Shown one piece after another: positions 39,601 through 49,816 of a DNA stretch of 64,000 nt. Position numbers and translations under genes: made by a program. The stretch's first letter is position 1. The number at the start of each line of letters is the position of its first letter. This DNA is from Acholoe squamosa (Eukaryota > Annelida > Polychaeta > Phyllodocida > Polynoidae). Under the pieces are notes generated by a model. It made no database searches. It saw only the letters and a list, made by a program, of their open reading frames with translations, and was not told the origin of the DNA. The stretch covers positions 26,700,030 to 26,764,029 of the forward strand of contig OX439040.1 in NCBI GenBank assembly GCA_949317995.1, given 5' to 3'.

Positions 39601-40821
39601 TATCGTTGGCAATAAAGTTTGGGGGAGTTAACCATAACCTGGGGTTGACATGGAAAAGAGCGTTACAGATGTATCAAGGTTAAGATTGTGCTTAAATACG
39701 GCTGTACCTTTTCATTTAATAAAATGAAAAAGTCATTACTGACTGATTGCTAACTGTTGGACACATTTACTAGAAAAGGTAAATATGATATACTATAATG
39801 CCCTCTAGCCGCATAGAGTTATACGGTAAGGACGGTAATGGTCAACCAGTAAGAATCTCACTTATTTTTCAAGTAATGAAATGATATCAATTTTTGATGT
39901 GGTTTGGTTTTTGAGACAATTCTCTTGTTCCAAATAAATATCAAAATGTGTTATATTTATTGTCTTGATGTAGGCACATATATCACTGTTCTAATAAAGG
40001 AGCAGTTTCAACCAGAGCTGTAGGCCTACTTGATAGATAGTCACCCACCAATGAATTAAGTGCTAAGATCTGCCATTCTTTATATTTCTGTGCAAAGGGT
40101 CCTATTTTGTTTGTTAAAAGCATTTCGTAATACAGTATAAATACGTGACCAGCCCCAGAGCTCAATAATCAGCTGTACATATAAAAGAAGAACGAGTGCA
40201 TGAAGAATTCAAAGAAAGATATAACCCCAAGAGGTAACCGGCTTATTCCCAGTGTAGACTGAGACTGAGTAATGGATAGTGAGCAATTAACTCGCTAAGA
40301 GTTGCATAGTGCATTATTGGCATGATGCATGAATGCATCGCGCATTACCGGCATGCATCATGCATTGTTGGAATGTTTCATTCATGCAACACGACAAGGG
40401 GCCATGTGCTTGTGAAACCCATCAGCACTGCATAGGTACTCGCTAAGGATCCTCGGCACATTGCGGTGAGTTTGGTGATGGCACAAAGGCTTGTTGCATC
40501 ATGCTGCCCTTAAAGAGTCAACAGGCTTTATATATATATTCAGGGATATGTTATATAAATAGAATAACGACATAAGATTTAATCCGACTTATAAAGGATA
40601 ACTATTTCAGTGTAGAATCAGTGTGTGATAAAACGTCCTTTCTGTACATAGAGCAAGCATTAAACACTTTGTAACCATACAACTGCCGACTACACAAACT
40701 TCTTATTATAAATTGGAATGGGGGGGGGGGGGATATCGGCTACCTCATACAGGGGGGGTGGGGGGTTCTCCTGTGCTGTATCAGTTGGTTACATGTTATA
40801 ATACCCAGGGTATGTACTCAC
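36691..40821. other. Gene-poor interval downstream of UBE2O
   Basis: AT-rich DNA with no exon that could be supported. Several AATAAA hexamers, and many ATGCATCAT-type phrases at 38.2-40.5 kb. Short open frames here lack splice or homology support. Confidence 0.5.
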
Positions 40822-40901
40822 CTTGTGTATAGACGATAGGTCAAACTGACCATAGGTGAAACCAACCGTGAAGAAGAACTGATATCTTTTATTAATCTCC
40901 A
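40822..40901 (-). CDS. Possible isolated exon, minus strand
   Basis: 80 bp between a plausible acceptor (TTTTTCCTTTAG) and a consensus donor (CACAAG|GTGAGT) on the minus strand, encoding EINKRYQFFFTVGFTYGQFD then LSSIHK, with two bases at the start completing a codon. Coding-like composition, but no family was recognised and no partner exon was found, so this is a candidate only. Confidence 0.3.
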
Positions 40902-41984
40902 CTAAAGGAAAAAGAAGCGGTTTTATACACACAGGGGGTAGTCGTATGTTCTTATAAGTAAATAATGAAGTTCTGTAGGTACTGATGATAATTATTCACT
41001 TAGTCACCTTTTCAATGAATTTGATTTTTGATTTAGATTTGAATCTGTCTCATAATTGAAATACTGATATTCTGTGCTAGTCAACATCGCTGGTACTATA
41101 TACACAGGAAAACTGTTCATACATGTCATTGACTCTGTCACTGACTCTGAAACGATTGCAACATTTGCCAAGTAGTTAATCATGAAAAGCATCTTGTTAC
41201 CTCACCTATTCTAATAAATCAAAGAAGAAGAAAAACAGGAAATGTGAATGCCTATCTAATATCACTATTAGAGTGTATGTAAGATGAAACTTGATTGACT
41301 AAAGACTTCAATATACTTGTATAAATAGGCTGTACAAACCTATTGTAGATTGTATAAATCTATGTTATATACACAGTATGTATACAAGGAATACTCTACA
41401 TAGTAGTGAACATGTATAGATAAGGTTATAGTACACGGGCGGCACGTTATGAATACCAACTTGTATACCTAGTGATTTAATCCAGTGTTATTGATAATCT
41501 GGCATGCAAACGGATCATCAATGTCTCATACTCAGACTGTGTAATTACTCCCACTGACTTCTTAACTAGAATATTGGTTTGTAATAAGTACGGAACGTGT
41601 TGTTGGTAACAGACCTGGGGGACGATGAGCATGTCTCTGCAGTCTGTCACTGAATGAGTTAGGTTGCTGTGTCCCGTTACGGCAAGAGTTGCCAACCGGG
41701 GTTTATTTAACAAACAAAGAAAAAGATAAATAAAAAGGCAGAAGTGCTTCACATCATAAAGGACTTAAGTGGTTTATTTTCGTATTAATGAGAGTGTAAT
41801 AACATAATTGATCACACACTGAATGTGAGTCTCTCACAGCCGTTTCCTCTTTATGCCAAATTATTTAAGGTACATCAAGTCATTTATAGTTATTTATTGA
41901 TTTCCCATTATTCTCTGTTAAAGACCTGCATATACAGGAACATTGAAATATGTATTACTTAAGCCTTTAAGTGGCGCTTAATTG

Positions 41985-42613
41985 CAGTTACAACCTTGTT
42001 GCACTGAGGCTTCGTGCTTATATCAATGCAAAATTTTTTTAAAAAAGAATGTGATGACAATATCAAAGAAACCAAGGCATTTTGGAGAAGTATTAAAAAA
42101 GTTATTCCATCAAAACATGGGCTTCCCTAGCCCACTTAAAAGGGTCTATTTCTTCTCTTTCCTATCCTCTCAGGATGTGTGTGGTGCACATATGCGTGGG
42201 CACTGACACATTCCTCTGTGAAATTGTGTAATGTAGTTCTCGCCATGAATATGACCTTAGCTGTCGAAATGGCGTTAAACATCTATTACTCACTCCATCA
42301 AAACAGTCGGATAATAGTGTAATTAATTTGATAAATGACTGAGAACACAGTAGAAATACCTGATACTGCTTCATTTATTAACGAATTCTTTGTCAATATA
42401 GGACCAAAATTAGCCAGCAAACATACAGATCCATGGTCCTTTGATGGTATAACTTGCATAGCAGATATGCCTGACCTGGAGGTATCCAGAGATGAAATTA
42501 TTAAGTGTTTAAAGGACATTGATACATCAAAATCTTCTTGTCTCAATTATATACCCACTAATATATTTAAAGAAGCAACACTGTGTATGATTGAGAAATT
42601 TGAGAAAATTATC
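41985..42613 (+). pseudogene. LINE ORF2 fragment, 5' side of the DIRS-B insertion
   Basis: Contains a linker typical of non-LTR retrotransposon ORF2 before the RT (NIKETKAFWRSIKKVIPSKH around 42060) and then, in another frame, DTASFINEFFVNIGPKLASK followed by CLKDIDTSKSSCLNYIPTNI, the FNxFF...GxD..P region. Frame breaks are present, so it is not functional. The sequence stops at the DIRS-B left end and continues at 50220. Confidence 0.75.
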
Positions 42614-42690
42614 AAATTTTACCTCGGGAATACCTCGGGTATTTCCGTAACCGATGAGATGCGGCCCGAAGCGGTCACGTGACGTCAGTT
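42614..42690 (+). repeat. DIRS-B left inverted terminal repeat
   Basis: AAATTTTACCTCGGGAATAC and following is complementary to the ICR left half (48121-48168). GATGAGATGCGGCCCGAAGC... is complementary to 50092-50123. Confidence 0.9.
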
Positions 42691-42734
42691 TTGGATCGAG
42701 CGTCCGTGTTTGGCAGACAATTTGAAATTTCCAG

Positions 42735-43565
42735 GTGAGTTTTTTGTCGTTTTCACCCTTGTTACTGCCCATTTTTGGGCAGTTTTTTGCCCTATTTCAA
42801 GGGTTTTTGTTCTGGTTTGCTTCTAGCCAGGGTTACGCCGTTGGGGTACCCTTTTAGCGCTAGAAAATAAAGTTTTTCTCTCAAAGACGGTCGTCGTGTC
42901 GGCGGGCCGTAGAGAGATTTTACATTTTTACAACTTCCTGGAGGAATTCCGCTGGAATTCTCTCGTTACAGGAAGCTTACAGGGGCTCTTGAGCATTCCC
43001 TGATGTTATGGCACCTTTTTGCCTTCAGTTTGCACTTTTTCGGGCAGTTTTTGTCGATACCGATCGAAAAATTGTCCGTTGGGGCTCGCCGAGCACCAGC
43101 GCTGTTGTACCTGCGTACTTAAAGTAGGACAACGCGAGAGCTACCTAAAGTATACCTCTAAGTACATACCGCTCGGCGAGTTTCGCCGTTGCCGCTAAGC
43201 GGGTCTGCTCCAGGTACATGTATCTTGTCCTGCTCTAAGTACATACCGCTCGGCGAGTTTCGCCGTTGCCGCTAAGCGGGTCTGCTCCAGCGCTGTTGTA
43301 CCTGCGTACTTAGAGTAGGACAACGTGAGAGCTACCTAAAGTATACCTCTAAGTACATACCGCTCGGCGAGTTTCGCCGTTACTGCTAAGCGGGTCTGCT
43401 CCAGGTACACGATCTAGTCCTGCTCTGAGTACATAGCGCTCGGCGAGTTTTGCCGTTGTGTTACCGCTAAGCGGGTCTGCTCCAGGTACATGTATCTAGT
43501 CCTGCTCTAAGTACATATCGATCAACAGCTAGTCTATAATCTTTTTATTTCTGGTCTTTTTCCAG
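42735..43565 (+). other. Putative 5' leader intron of DIRS-B
   Basis: Donor TTTCCAG|GTGAGT at 42735 and acceptor GTCTTTTTCCAG ending at 43565, one base before the gag ATG. Parallel to DIRS-A 15301-16260. Confidence 0.55.
43079..43520 (+). repeat. Tandem repeats in the DIRS-B leader
   Basis: GCTCGGCGAGTTTCGCCGTT followed by GCTAAGCGGGTCTGCTCCAG recurs at about 43171, 43248, 43362 and 43438 (spacings about 77, 114, 76), mixed with a CTGCGTACTTA/AGTAGGACAACG unit. Like DIRS-A, the units hold GCGGC/GGCGA-rich hairpins. Confidence 0.9.
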
Positions 43566-43566
43566 G

Positions 43567-44976
43567 ATGGCAAGTACATCTCAGGCCAGTCCCACTGCTG
43601 TGGAGAAGGGGAAAAAATCACATAAGAACTCAAGTTCCAGCTCTGCTAGATCTTCATCTAGGCATTCTAAGGATAAGGGTGCTGAGAAAGACACTGTGAG
43701 TTCAGTAAGCTCTGAGAAGGAGCCTGAAGTTCAAACTACTGAGACTCCCAGTGCTCCTGTGCTGTTGGTCCAGCAGCCACCTCAAAGATGGGCTCCTCCT
43801 ATGCCCTACTACCAGCAGGGTTATGATTACTATCAGGACCCTTATCAGCCGATGGATTATGCCTATGGTATGGATCACATGGCCTACCAGTGTGAACCAG
43901 TAGAGGAGGAAGGTCAGGGTTATGTGGTGCTAGGACCACATGGACAGACACATGCGTTGTCAGTCGTTGATGATGAGGAGGAAGTGGCTTCTGTGCAAGG
44001 TGATTTTGAGGCACAGTCGTCAAAGGCTAAGCCACCTCCATTAGACCATCTCAAGGGGCTAACTGGAAGCTTAGCTGAGAGTATCCAGTCCTACAGACGG
44101 GAAAAAGCGGAACTAACCAAGGAAGGCCCCACCGTACATGAAGCCCTCTCCGATGCCATCAATTCCTATTTTGAAGAGACTTATATTGCCCAGGACTTAG
44201 AGAAAGCGGCTAAAGACTTTCCTAGGCCTTCAAATGTGCAGAGACTGGTAGCACCTAAGTTAGAGGAAGCAATTTTCAACTCTGAGGCACTTTCCAAGAA
44301 TGCGGCAGTGCGTATGCTGGATGTATCTCTTCAGACCCTGCAGAAAGGGGTGGTCTCGGCCATTGCAGCTATGGCACCGTTAGGCTCGATGATGTTGGAG
44401 AAAGGGCCCGAGGACCAACAACTGGATGCTTTTGGAAGGGATTTTAATAAGGCAACCAGACTACTGGTCAATGTATGCAATGGGCTATCGGTGAAGAGGA
44501 GGGACTTGCTAAAACCTTTCCTTGCTAAGCCCTATGCTAAGGCGCTCACTAAGACCAACATTGATGGGGACCCACAATGGCTTTTTGGGGGCAACCTGGA
44601 GGCTCGTATTAAACAAGCTGAGGAGGACAAGAAGATCTCAGACAAGGTTCTAGCGTCCAAACGCCCGGGGCCGCAGGATTCTCATTCCCAGTCGAAGAGG
44701 CAGAAGGTCATGGGCACAGCACCTGCTCAAGCCTGGGGGCCTAGACACCCTTATGGACAGAACCACTACTATGTCCAGGGCCCTAGGGGCCGCTACCCTG
44801 CTCCGCGCCATCAGTACGCTCAGCCGAGATTTCAAGTGGCTCATGGCTACAGGCAGACTTACTCTCAGAATTACCAGACACAAGGCCAGGGTTACCGCTT
44901 CAAAGCACCTCGTCCGCAGGGCCAAGGTCAGCAGCAGCAAGCCCAACAGGGTTTTTCCAAGAAGGGGCCCAAGTAG
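43567..44976 (+). CDS. DIRS-B gag-like ORF1 protein
   Basis: 469 residues from ATG 43567. Ser/Lys-rich start, Pro/Tyr/Gln-rich segment (MPYYQQGYDYYQDPYQP), acidic block, a helical core ending DGDPQWLFGGNLEARIK, and a Gly/Gln/Arg/Tyr-rich basic tail. Same architecture as DIRS-A gag despite low identity. The heptamer GGGTTTT at 44949-44955 precedes the stop by about 18 nt. Confidence 0.85.
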   Translation: MASTSQASPTAVEKGKKSHKNSSSSSARSSSRHSKDKGAEKDTVSSVSSEKEPEVQTTETPSAPVLLVQQPPQRWAPPMPYYQQGYDYYQDPYQPMDYAYGMDHMAYQCEPVEEEGQGYVVLGPHGQTHALSVVDDEEEVASVQGDFEAQSSKAKPPPLDHLKGLTGSLAESIQSYRREKAELTKEGPTVHEALSDAINSYFEETYIAQDLEKAAKDFPRPSNVQRLVAPKLEEAIFNSEALSKNAAVRMLDVSLQTLQKGVVSAIAAMAPLGSMMLEKGPEDQQLDAFGRDFNKATRLLVNVCNGLSVKRRDLLKPFLAKPYAKALTKTNIDGDPQWLFGGNLEARIKQAEEDKKISDKVLASKRPGPQDSHSQSKRQKVMGTAPAQAWGPRHPYGQNHYYVQGPRGRYPAPRHQYAQPRFQVAHGYRQTYSQNYQTQGQGYRFKAPRPQGQGQQQQAQQGFSKKGPK

Positions 44977-44993
44977 GGCAGGTGAGTCCCTTC
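44949..44993 (+). promoter_or_regulatory. Putative -1 ribosomal frameshift signal, gag to RT (DIRS-B)
   Basis: GGGTTTT in the gag register (GGT TTT), 5-nt spacer TCCAA, then stem GAAGGG (44961-44966) with CCCTTC (44988-44993) and a 21-nt loop. Compared with DIRS-A, the second base pair changes from T-A to A-T. Confidence 0.65.
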
Positions 44994-46871
44994 CCACTAC
45001 ATAACACTGTCCAATCCTTTCAAGGGGGTAACATTCTGAAGTGTGCTGATGCTTGGTTTAAACTCACCAAGGACCCTTGGATCTTAGCCATGTCTCAGGG
45101 TGTCACCATTGACTTTAATGTCTTACCATCCCAGGACTGGGTGCCTCCTCCATATAAACTTGATCCGGTAGAGGTGGCCTTTATGGATAAGGAAGTAGAT
45201 AAAATGGTAGCTAGGGGTATTATTGAGTTTACAGTACATGAACAGGGCGAATTCATCTCCAATGTTTTCCTGCGTCCCAAGCCCAATGGGGATTACAGGC
45301 TTATATTGGATTTGACAGATATGAACAAGCAGGTCATGTATGAGCATTTTAAGATGGCCTCCCTACAAACTGCTGTGGACCTTGTCACCCCTAATTGTTT
45401 TATGGGGAGTGTAGATTTAAAGGATGCCTATTACTCTATTCCTGTACGAGAAGATTATCGTAAATTTCTGAAGTTCAGGTGGAATGGGGTCCTCTACCAG
45501 TTTGTAGGGATGCCAAACGGTCTTTCATGTGCACCAAGAGTATTCACTAAGTTGCTCACTCCCCCCTTCGCAAAGCTAAGGGAGGAGGGACACATCTGTT
45601 TCCCCTACATTGACGATTCTTTTATTATGCATGAGTCAAAAGAAGGTTGTGAGCAATCTATCAGAAGAGTGTGTGAAACCCTGGATGGGTTAGGCTTTGT
45701 AATTCACCCAGATAAATCAGCCTTTGTAGCCTCGCAAAAGGTGATCTTCTTGGGTTTTTGGATTGACTCTGTGGATATGTCTATATATCCAACTCAGGAG
45801 AAGGTAGACAAATTCATGTCAGATTCCTACTTGCTGCTGGGGAAAGTCAAGCCAAAAATCAGGGAGGTTGCATCTCTCATAGGTCTTATGGTAGCTTACT
45901 CGGCAGGAGTTCAATATGGGCCTGCACATATTAAAGGACTTGAGAAATGCAAGAATGAATGGTTAGCCTACCGAAAAGGGAATTTTGATGCAAAAATGGT
46001 ACTTTCCAAGGATGCTATACAGGACATACTATGGTGGCAAGCCAGCATACCAACTGCTAAGAAGGCACTGGATGTAGGTCCACCAGAGTTTGAATTGTAT
46101 ACGGATGCATCGGATGACGGCTGGGGTGCACACAGGGGGAATGTCAGAACTAATGGCAGATGGCTTCCCTCTGAGGTGGACTTCCACACCAACATCCACG
46201 AGACCATGGCAATAGAATATGGGCTAAAATCGTTGTGTAAAGTGAGAGGGGCTCATATTAGGGTCATGACAGATAATACCACGGCACTTGCATATGTGAG
46301 ACATATGGGAGGGCTGCAGTCTCCAATGTGTAATCTGGTATCAAGAAACATCTGGAACTGGTGTGAGTCTAGAGGGATCTGGTTGACAGCGGCTCATGTG
46401 CCGGGAGTGGATAATGTCATCGCTGATCATGAGTCACGCCATTTCCAAGATGAGACTGAGTGGGAGATAAATGACTCAATTTTTGAAATCATTTGTGAAA
46501 GGTTTGGGAGGCCTCAGGTGGACATGTTCGCTTCTAGAACAAATTGTAAAGTTCAATGTTTTGTGTCACGTAGGCCAGAACCAGAAGCATGGAAAGTTGA
46601 CTCTTTCTCATTCACATGGCCTAATAAGCTCTTATATTGTTTTCCTCCGTTCAGCATTGCAGGCCGGGTGCTTCAACGCATATTGAGGGCAGGAGCAAGG
46701 GCAATCCTCGTGATGCCGGATTGGGAGAGTCAACCCTGGAAGGCAAAAGCCCACAAGTATGCGGTGGACTACGTACGGTTCCGCAAGAGAAAGAACAACC
46801 TACTACCTCATGGGGCCCCTACAAGCCTACAGTTCATAGGAAGTCTACCAATTATAGCTTTCCTTTTCTGA
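44982..46871 (+). CDS. DIRS-B reverse transcriptase-RNase H
   Basis: No ATG is positioned at the start; the frame (-1 to gag) is open across the gag stop and conserves GQVSP with DIRS-A there, supporting translation by frameshift. [14 protein letters not shown] (A), GMPNGLSCAPRVF (B), YIDDSF (C). RNase [53 protein letters not shown]-terminal DIRS block VDMFASR, FPPFSIAGR, PDWESQPW. Overlaps the recombinase frame by up to 235 bp. Confidence 0.93.
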   Translation: MSPFPLHNTVQSFQGGNILKCADAWFKLTKDPWILAMSQGVTIDFNVLPSQDWVPPPYKLDPVEVAFMDKEVDKMVARGIIEFTVHEQGEFISNVFLRPKPNGDYRLILDLTDMNKQVMYEHFKMASLQTAVDLVTPNCFMGSVDLKDAYYSIPVREDYRKFLKFRWNGVLYQFVGMPNGLSCAPRVFTKLLTPPFAKLREEGHICFPYIDDSFIMHESKEGCEQSIRRVCETLDGLGFVIHPDKSAFVASQKVIFLGFWIDSVDMSIYPTQEKVDKFMSDSYLLLGKVKPKIREVASLIGLMVAYSAGVQYGPAHIKGLEKCKNEWLAYRKGNFDAKMVLSKDAIQDILWWQASIPTAKKALDVGPPEFELYTDASDDGWGAHRGNVRTNGRWLPSEVDFHTNIHETMAIEYGLKSLCKVRGAHIRVMTDNTTALAYVRHMGGLQSPMCNLVSRNIWNWCESRGIWLTAAHVPGVDNVIADHESRHFQDETEWEINDSIFEIICERFGRPQVDMFASRTNCKVQCFVSRRPEPEAWKVDSFSFTWPNKLLYCFPPFSIAGRVLQRILRAGARAILVMPDWESQPWKAKAHKYAVDYVRFRKRKNNLLPHGAPTSLQFIGSLPIIAFLF

Positions 46872-47884
46872 GGCGACGCCTCCAAAAGGAAGGGTATGAC
46901 AAGGCTTCCATTGACCTTATGATAAAAGCTTGGAGACCATCTACAAGGAAACTTTATACGACTTACATAAACAAATGGATAGTTTTCTGTGTTGAACGGG
47001 GTTATAACTGGATGAAGGGCACTATGCCACAAGTGTGTAAATTTATGAGAACTTTGTATGACTCGGGAGTAGGTCACGGAGTTATGAATGTGGCACGGTG
47101 TGCTTTGGGAACCCTGTTACCACAGGTAGATGGGGCGCCTATTGGGCAACATCCAAACATTTGCCATATGGTGAAGGGTACATACGAAGATAGACCTAGT
47201 GGACCAAGGTATGACACGTTTTGGGACGTTACAAAGGTATTCAAGTTGTTCAAAAGTTGGGGGGATAACAGTTCTTTGTCACTTAAGAAGTTATCGTTGA
47301 AACTAGCGGTCTTAATTTTGCTTGTCACATCTCAAAGAGGGCAGACAATCTTAGCGTTAAGGACAGATGAACTGTCTTGGGAAGACAGAAATGCTGTCTT
47401 CAGACTCAGTACTCTGTTAAAGTCTAACAGAGTCGGTGACCCTTTAAACACTGTGGTCTTGCGACCCTACATCCTGAATGAAAAACTCTGTGTGGTCAGC
47501 ACCCTCAAAGCATATCTCACTAGGAGGCAAAAGGTCCGTGAAAAGTCTGAACGACTTAGGAGGAAGCTGAACCTCCCACCTCTTGAAAATCCACTGCAGC
47601 TCCTTATGAGTTACATTTCGCCTCATGACGGAATCAGTAGGGATACCCTGGCCAGGTGGACCATTGCCACTCTAGACATGGCTGAGATTGACACTTCACG
47701 TTGGAAGGCCCATTCTACTCGTGGGGCTTCAGCTTCAGCTTCCACCAAGGTAGGATCCTGCTTGAATGCCGTAATGCGCCTGGCAGGGTGGAAGTCAGCT
47801 GACTCATATCGGAAATTCTACAACAAGCCCATCGAGGTTGATACAGAGCATGTAGCTACTAACTTGCTGAGACTAGCAGATTAG
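46637..47884 (+). CDS. DIRS-B tyrosine recombinase
   Basis: 415 codons in the -1 frame relative to RT; conserved sequence starts near STNYSFPFLRRRLQKEGY, so 46637 is an upper limit for the start. Catalytic features: Arg in [10 protein letters not shown], HxxR in [10 protein letters not shown], Tyr in YRKFYNKPIE. It includes an insertion relative to DIRS-A (RREKSERLRRKL-type basic segment around 47530-47570). Confidence 0.92.
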   Translation: MFSSVQHCRPGASTHIEGRSKGNPRDAGLGESTLEGKSPQVCGGLRTVPQEKEQPTTSWGPYKPTVHRKSTNYSFPFLRRRLQKEGYDKASIDLMIKAWRPSTRKLYTTYINKWIVFCVERGYNWMKGTMPQVCKFMRTLYDSGVGHGVMNVARCALGTLLPQVDGAPIGQHPNICHMVKGTYEDRPSGPRYDTFWDVTKVFKLFKSWGDNSSLSLKKLSLKLAVLILLVTSQRGQTILALRTDELSWEDRNAVFRLSTLLKSNRVGDPLNTVVLRPYILNEKLCVVSTLKAYLTRRQKVREKSERLRRKLNLPPLENPLQLLMSYISPHDGISRDTLARWTIATLDMAEIDTSRWKAHSTRGASASASTKVGSCLNAVMRLAGWKSADSYRKFYNKPIEVDTEHVATNLLRLAD

Positions 47885-48120
47885 ATTTGTTGAACGTTCA
47901 AATGTATGGGTTATCTGGTGTATTAATTGCATTGGTTGGTTTATTTGACTACTCCAGATAACTAGTGTACTGTGCTTTAACCAAGTTGGTAAAGGTCAGA
48001 AAATTAAAGGTGTTGAATTGATTCTGTATTGGTCTTGGTCAATTATTAAATTGATAATAATTGAGAATTATTGATAATAGCCAAAAATCTTTATGACTAG
48101 AAAAACACATTCGCTTTCAA

Positions 48121-48264
48121 CATCTCATCGGTTACGGAAATACCCGAGGTATTCCCGAGGTAAAATTTTGGAATTTTGGGAAACTTACCGTAGGGTACCG
48201 GAGGGAAGTTGAAGTAAAACTTCTTATTTTACCGAGGGAATACGGGGTATTGGAGGAACAGATG
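48121..48264 (+). repeat. DIRS-B internal complementary region, first copy
   Basis: 48121-48168 is complementary to the left end 42614-42662; 48161-48264 is complementary to the right end 50116-50219. A second copy lies at 49817-49960. Confidence 0.9.
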
Positions 48265-48433
48265 CCCTTCCCACCCTACCCGTATTCTTTCGAGGTTATT
48301 ATTATTATATAAAAAATTGAAATGTCTAATCTGGTTGTTTCCAGAAAATTGTGTGTGTTTTTCTACTCATAGATTTTAGGTTTTCAAGTCTGTCGTCACG
48401 TGACCGCTTCGGGCCGCATCTCATCTGTTCCTC

Positions 48434-48442
48434 TAAGCCCAC
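48434..48442 (+). other. Junction of the DIRS-B tandem duplication
   Basis: After CTGTTCCTC (48425-48433), the right repeat is broken and nine bases TAAGCCCAC precede the restart of the recombinase region at 48443 (equivalent to 46747). AAGCCCAC repeats the first eight bases of the duplicated segment, so the filler looks templated. Confidence 0.8.
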
Positions 48443-49580
48443 AAGCCCACAAGTATGCGGTGGACTACGTACGGTTCCGCAAGAGAAAGAACAACCTACT
48501 ACCTCATGGGGCCCCTACAAGCCTACAGTTCATAGGAAGTCTACCAATTATAGCTTTCCTTTTCTGAGGCGACGCCTCCAAAAGGAAGGGTATGACAAGG
48601 CTTCCATTGACCTTATGATAAAAGCTTGGAGACCATCTACAAGGAAACTTTATACGACTTACATAAACAAATGGATAGTTTTCTGTGTTGAACGGGGTTA
48701 TAACTGGATGAAGGGCACTATGCCACAAGTGTGTAAATTTATGAGAACTTTGTATGACTCGGGAGTAGGTCACGGAGTTATGAATGTGGCACGGTGTGCT
48801 TTGGGAACCCTGTTACCACAGGTAGATGGGGCGCCTATTGGGCAACATCCAAACATTTGCCATATGGTGAAGGGTACATACGAAGATAGACCTAGTGGAC
48901 CAAGGTATGACACGTTTTGGGACGTTACAAAGGTATTCAAGTTGTTCAAAAGTTGGGGGGATAACAGTTCTTTGTCACTTAAGAAGTTATCGTTGAAACT
49001 AGCGGTCTTAATTTTGCTTGTCACATCTCAAAGAGGGCAGACAATCTTAGCGTTAAGGACAGATGAACTGTCTTGGGAAGACAGAAATGCTGTCTTCAGA
49101 CTCAGTACTCTGTTAAAGTCTAACAGAGTCGGTGACCCTTTAAACACTGTGGTCTTGCGACCCTACATCCTGAATGAAAAACTCTGTGTGGTCAGCACCC
49201 TCAAAGCATATCTCACTAGGAGGCAAAAGGTCCGTGAAAAGTCTGAACGACTTAGGAGGAAGCTGAACCTCCCACCTCTTGAAAATCCACTGCAGCTCCT
49301 TATGAGTTACATTTCGCCTCATGACGGAATCAGTAGGGATACCCTGGCCAGGTGGACCATTGCCACTCTAGACATGGCTGAGATTGACACTTCACGTTGG
49401 AAGGCCCATTCTACTCGTGGGGCTTCAGCTTCAGCTTCCACCAAGGTAGGATCCTGCTTGAATGCCGTAATGCGCCTGGCAGGGTGGAAGTCAGCTGACT
49501 CATATCGGAAATTCTACAACAAGCCCATCGAGGTTGATACAGAGCATGTAGCTACTAACTTGCTGAGACTAGCAGATTAG
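48443..49580 (+). pseudogene. Duplicated partial tyrosine-recombinase frame in DIRS-B
   Basis: A second copy of 46747-47884, offset 1,696 bp, from SPQVCGGLRTVPQEKEQ to the same stop. The catalytic domain is complete and identical over the compared length, but it lacks its normal N-terminal overlap with RT; the open frame upstream to 48351 is read from repeat DNA and is spurious. Whether it is expressed is unknown. Confidence 0.85.
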
Positions 49581-49816
49581 ATTTGTTGAACGTTCAAATG
49601 TATGGGTTATCTGGTGTATTAATTGCATTGGTTGGTTTATTTGACTACTCCAGATAACTAGTGTACTGTGCTTTAACCAAGTTGGTAAAGGTCAGAAAAT
49701 TAAAGGTGTTGAATTGATTCTGTATTGGTCTTGGTCAATTATTAAATTGATAATAATTGAGAATTATTGATAATAGCCAAAAATCTTTATGACTAGAAAA
49801 ACACATTCGCTTTCAA

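Noticed and set aside
41477-41752. 91-codon minus-strand frame near 41.6 kb
   Set aside because: No acceptor at a usable position, no recognised motif and AT-rich signal-like start from low-complexity DNA.
48351-48442. Start of the second recombinase frame as an extended N terminus
   Set aside because: This part is translated ICR/right-repeat DNA; homology begins only after the duplication junction at 48443.
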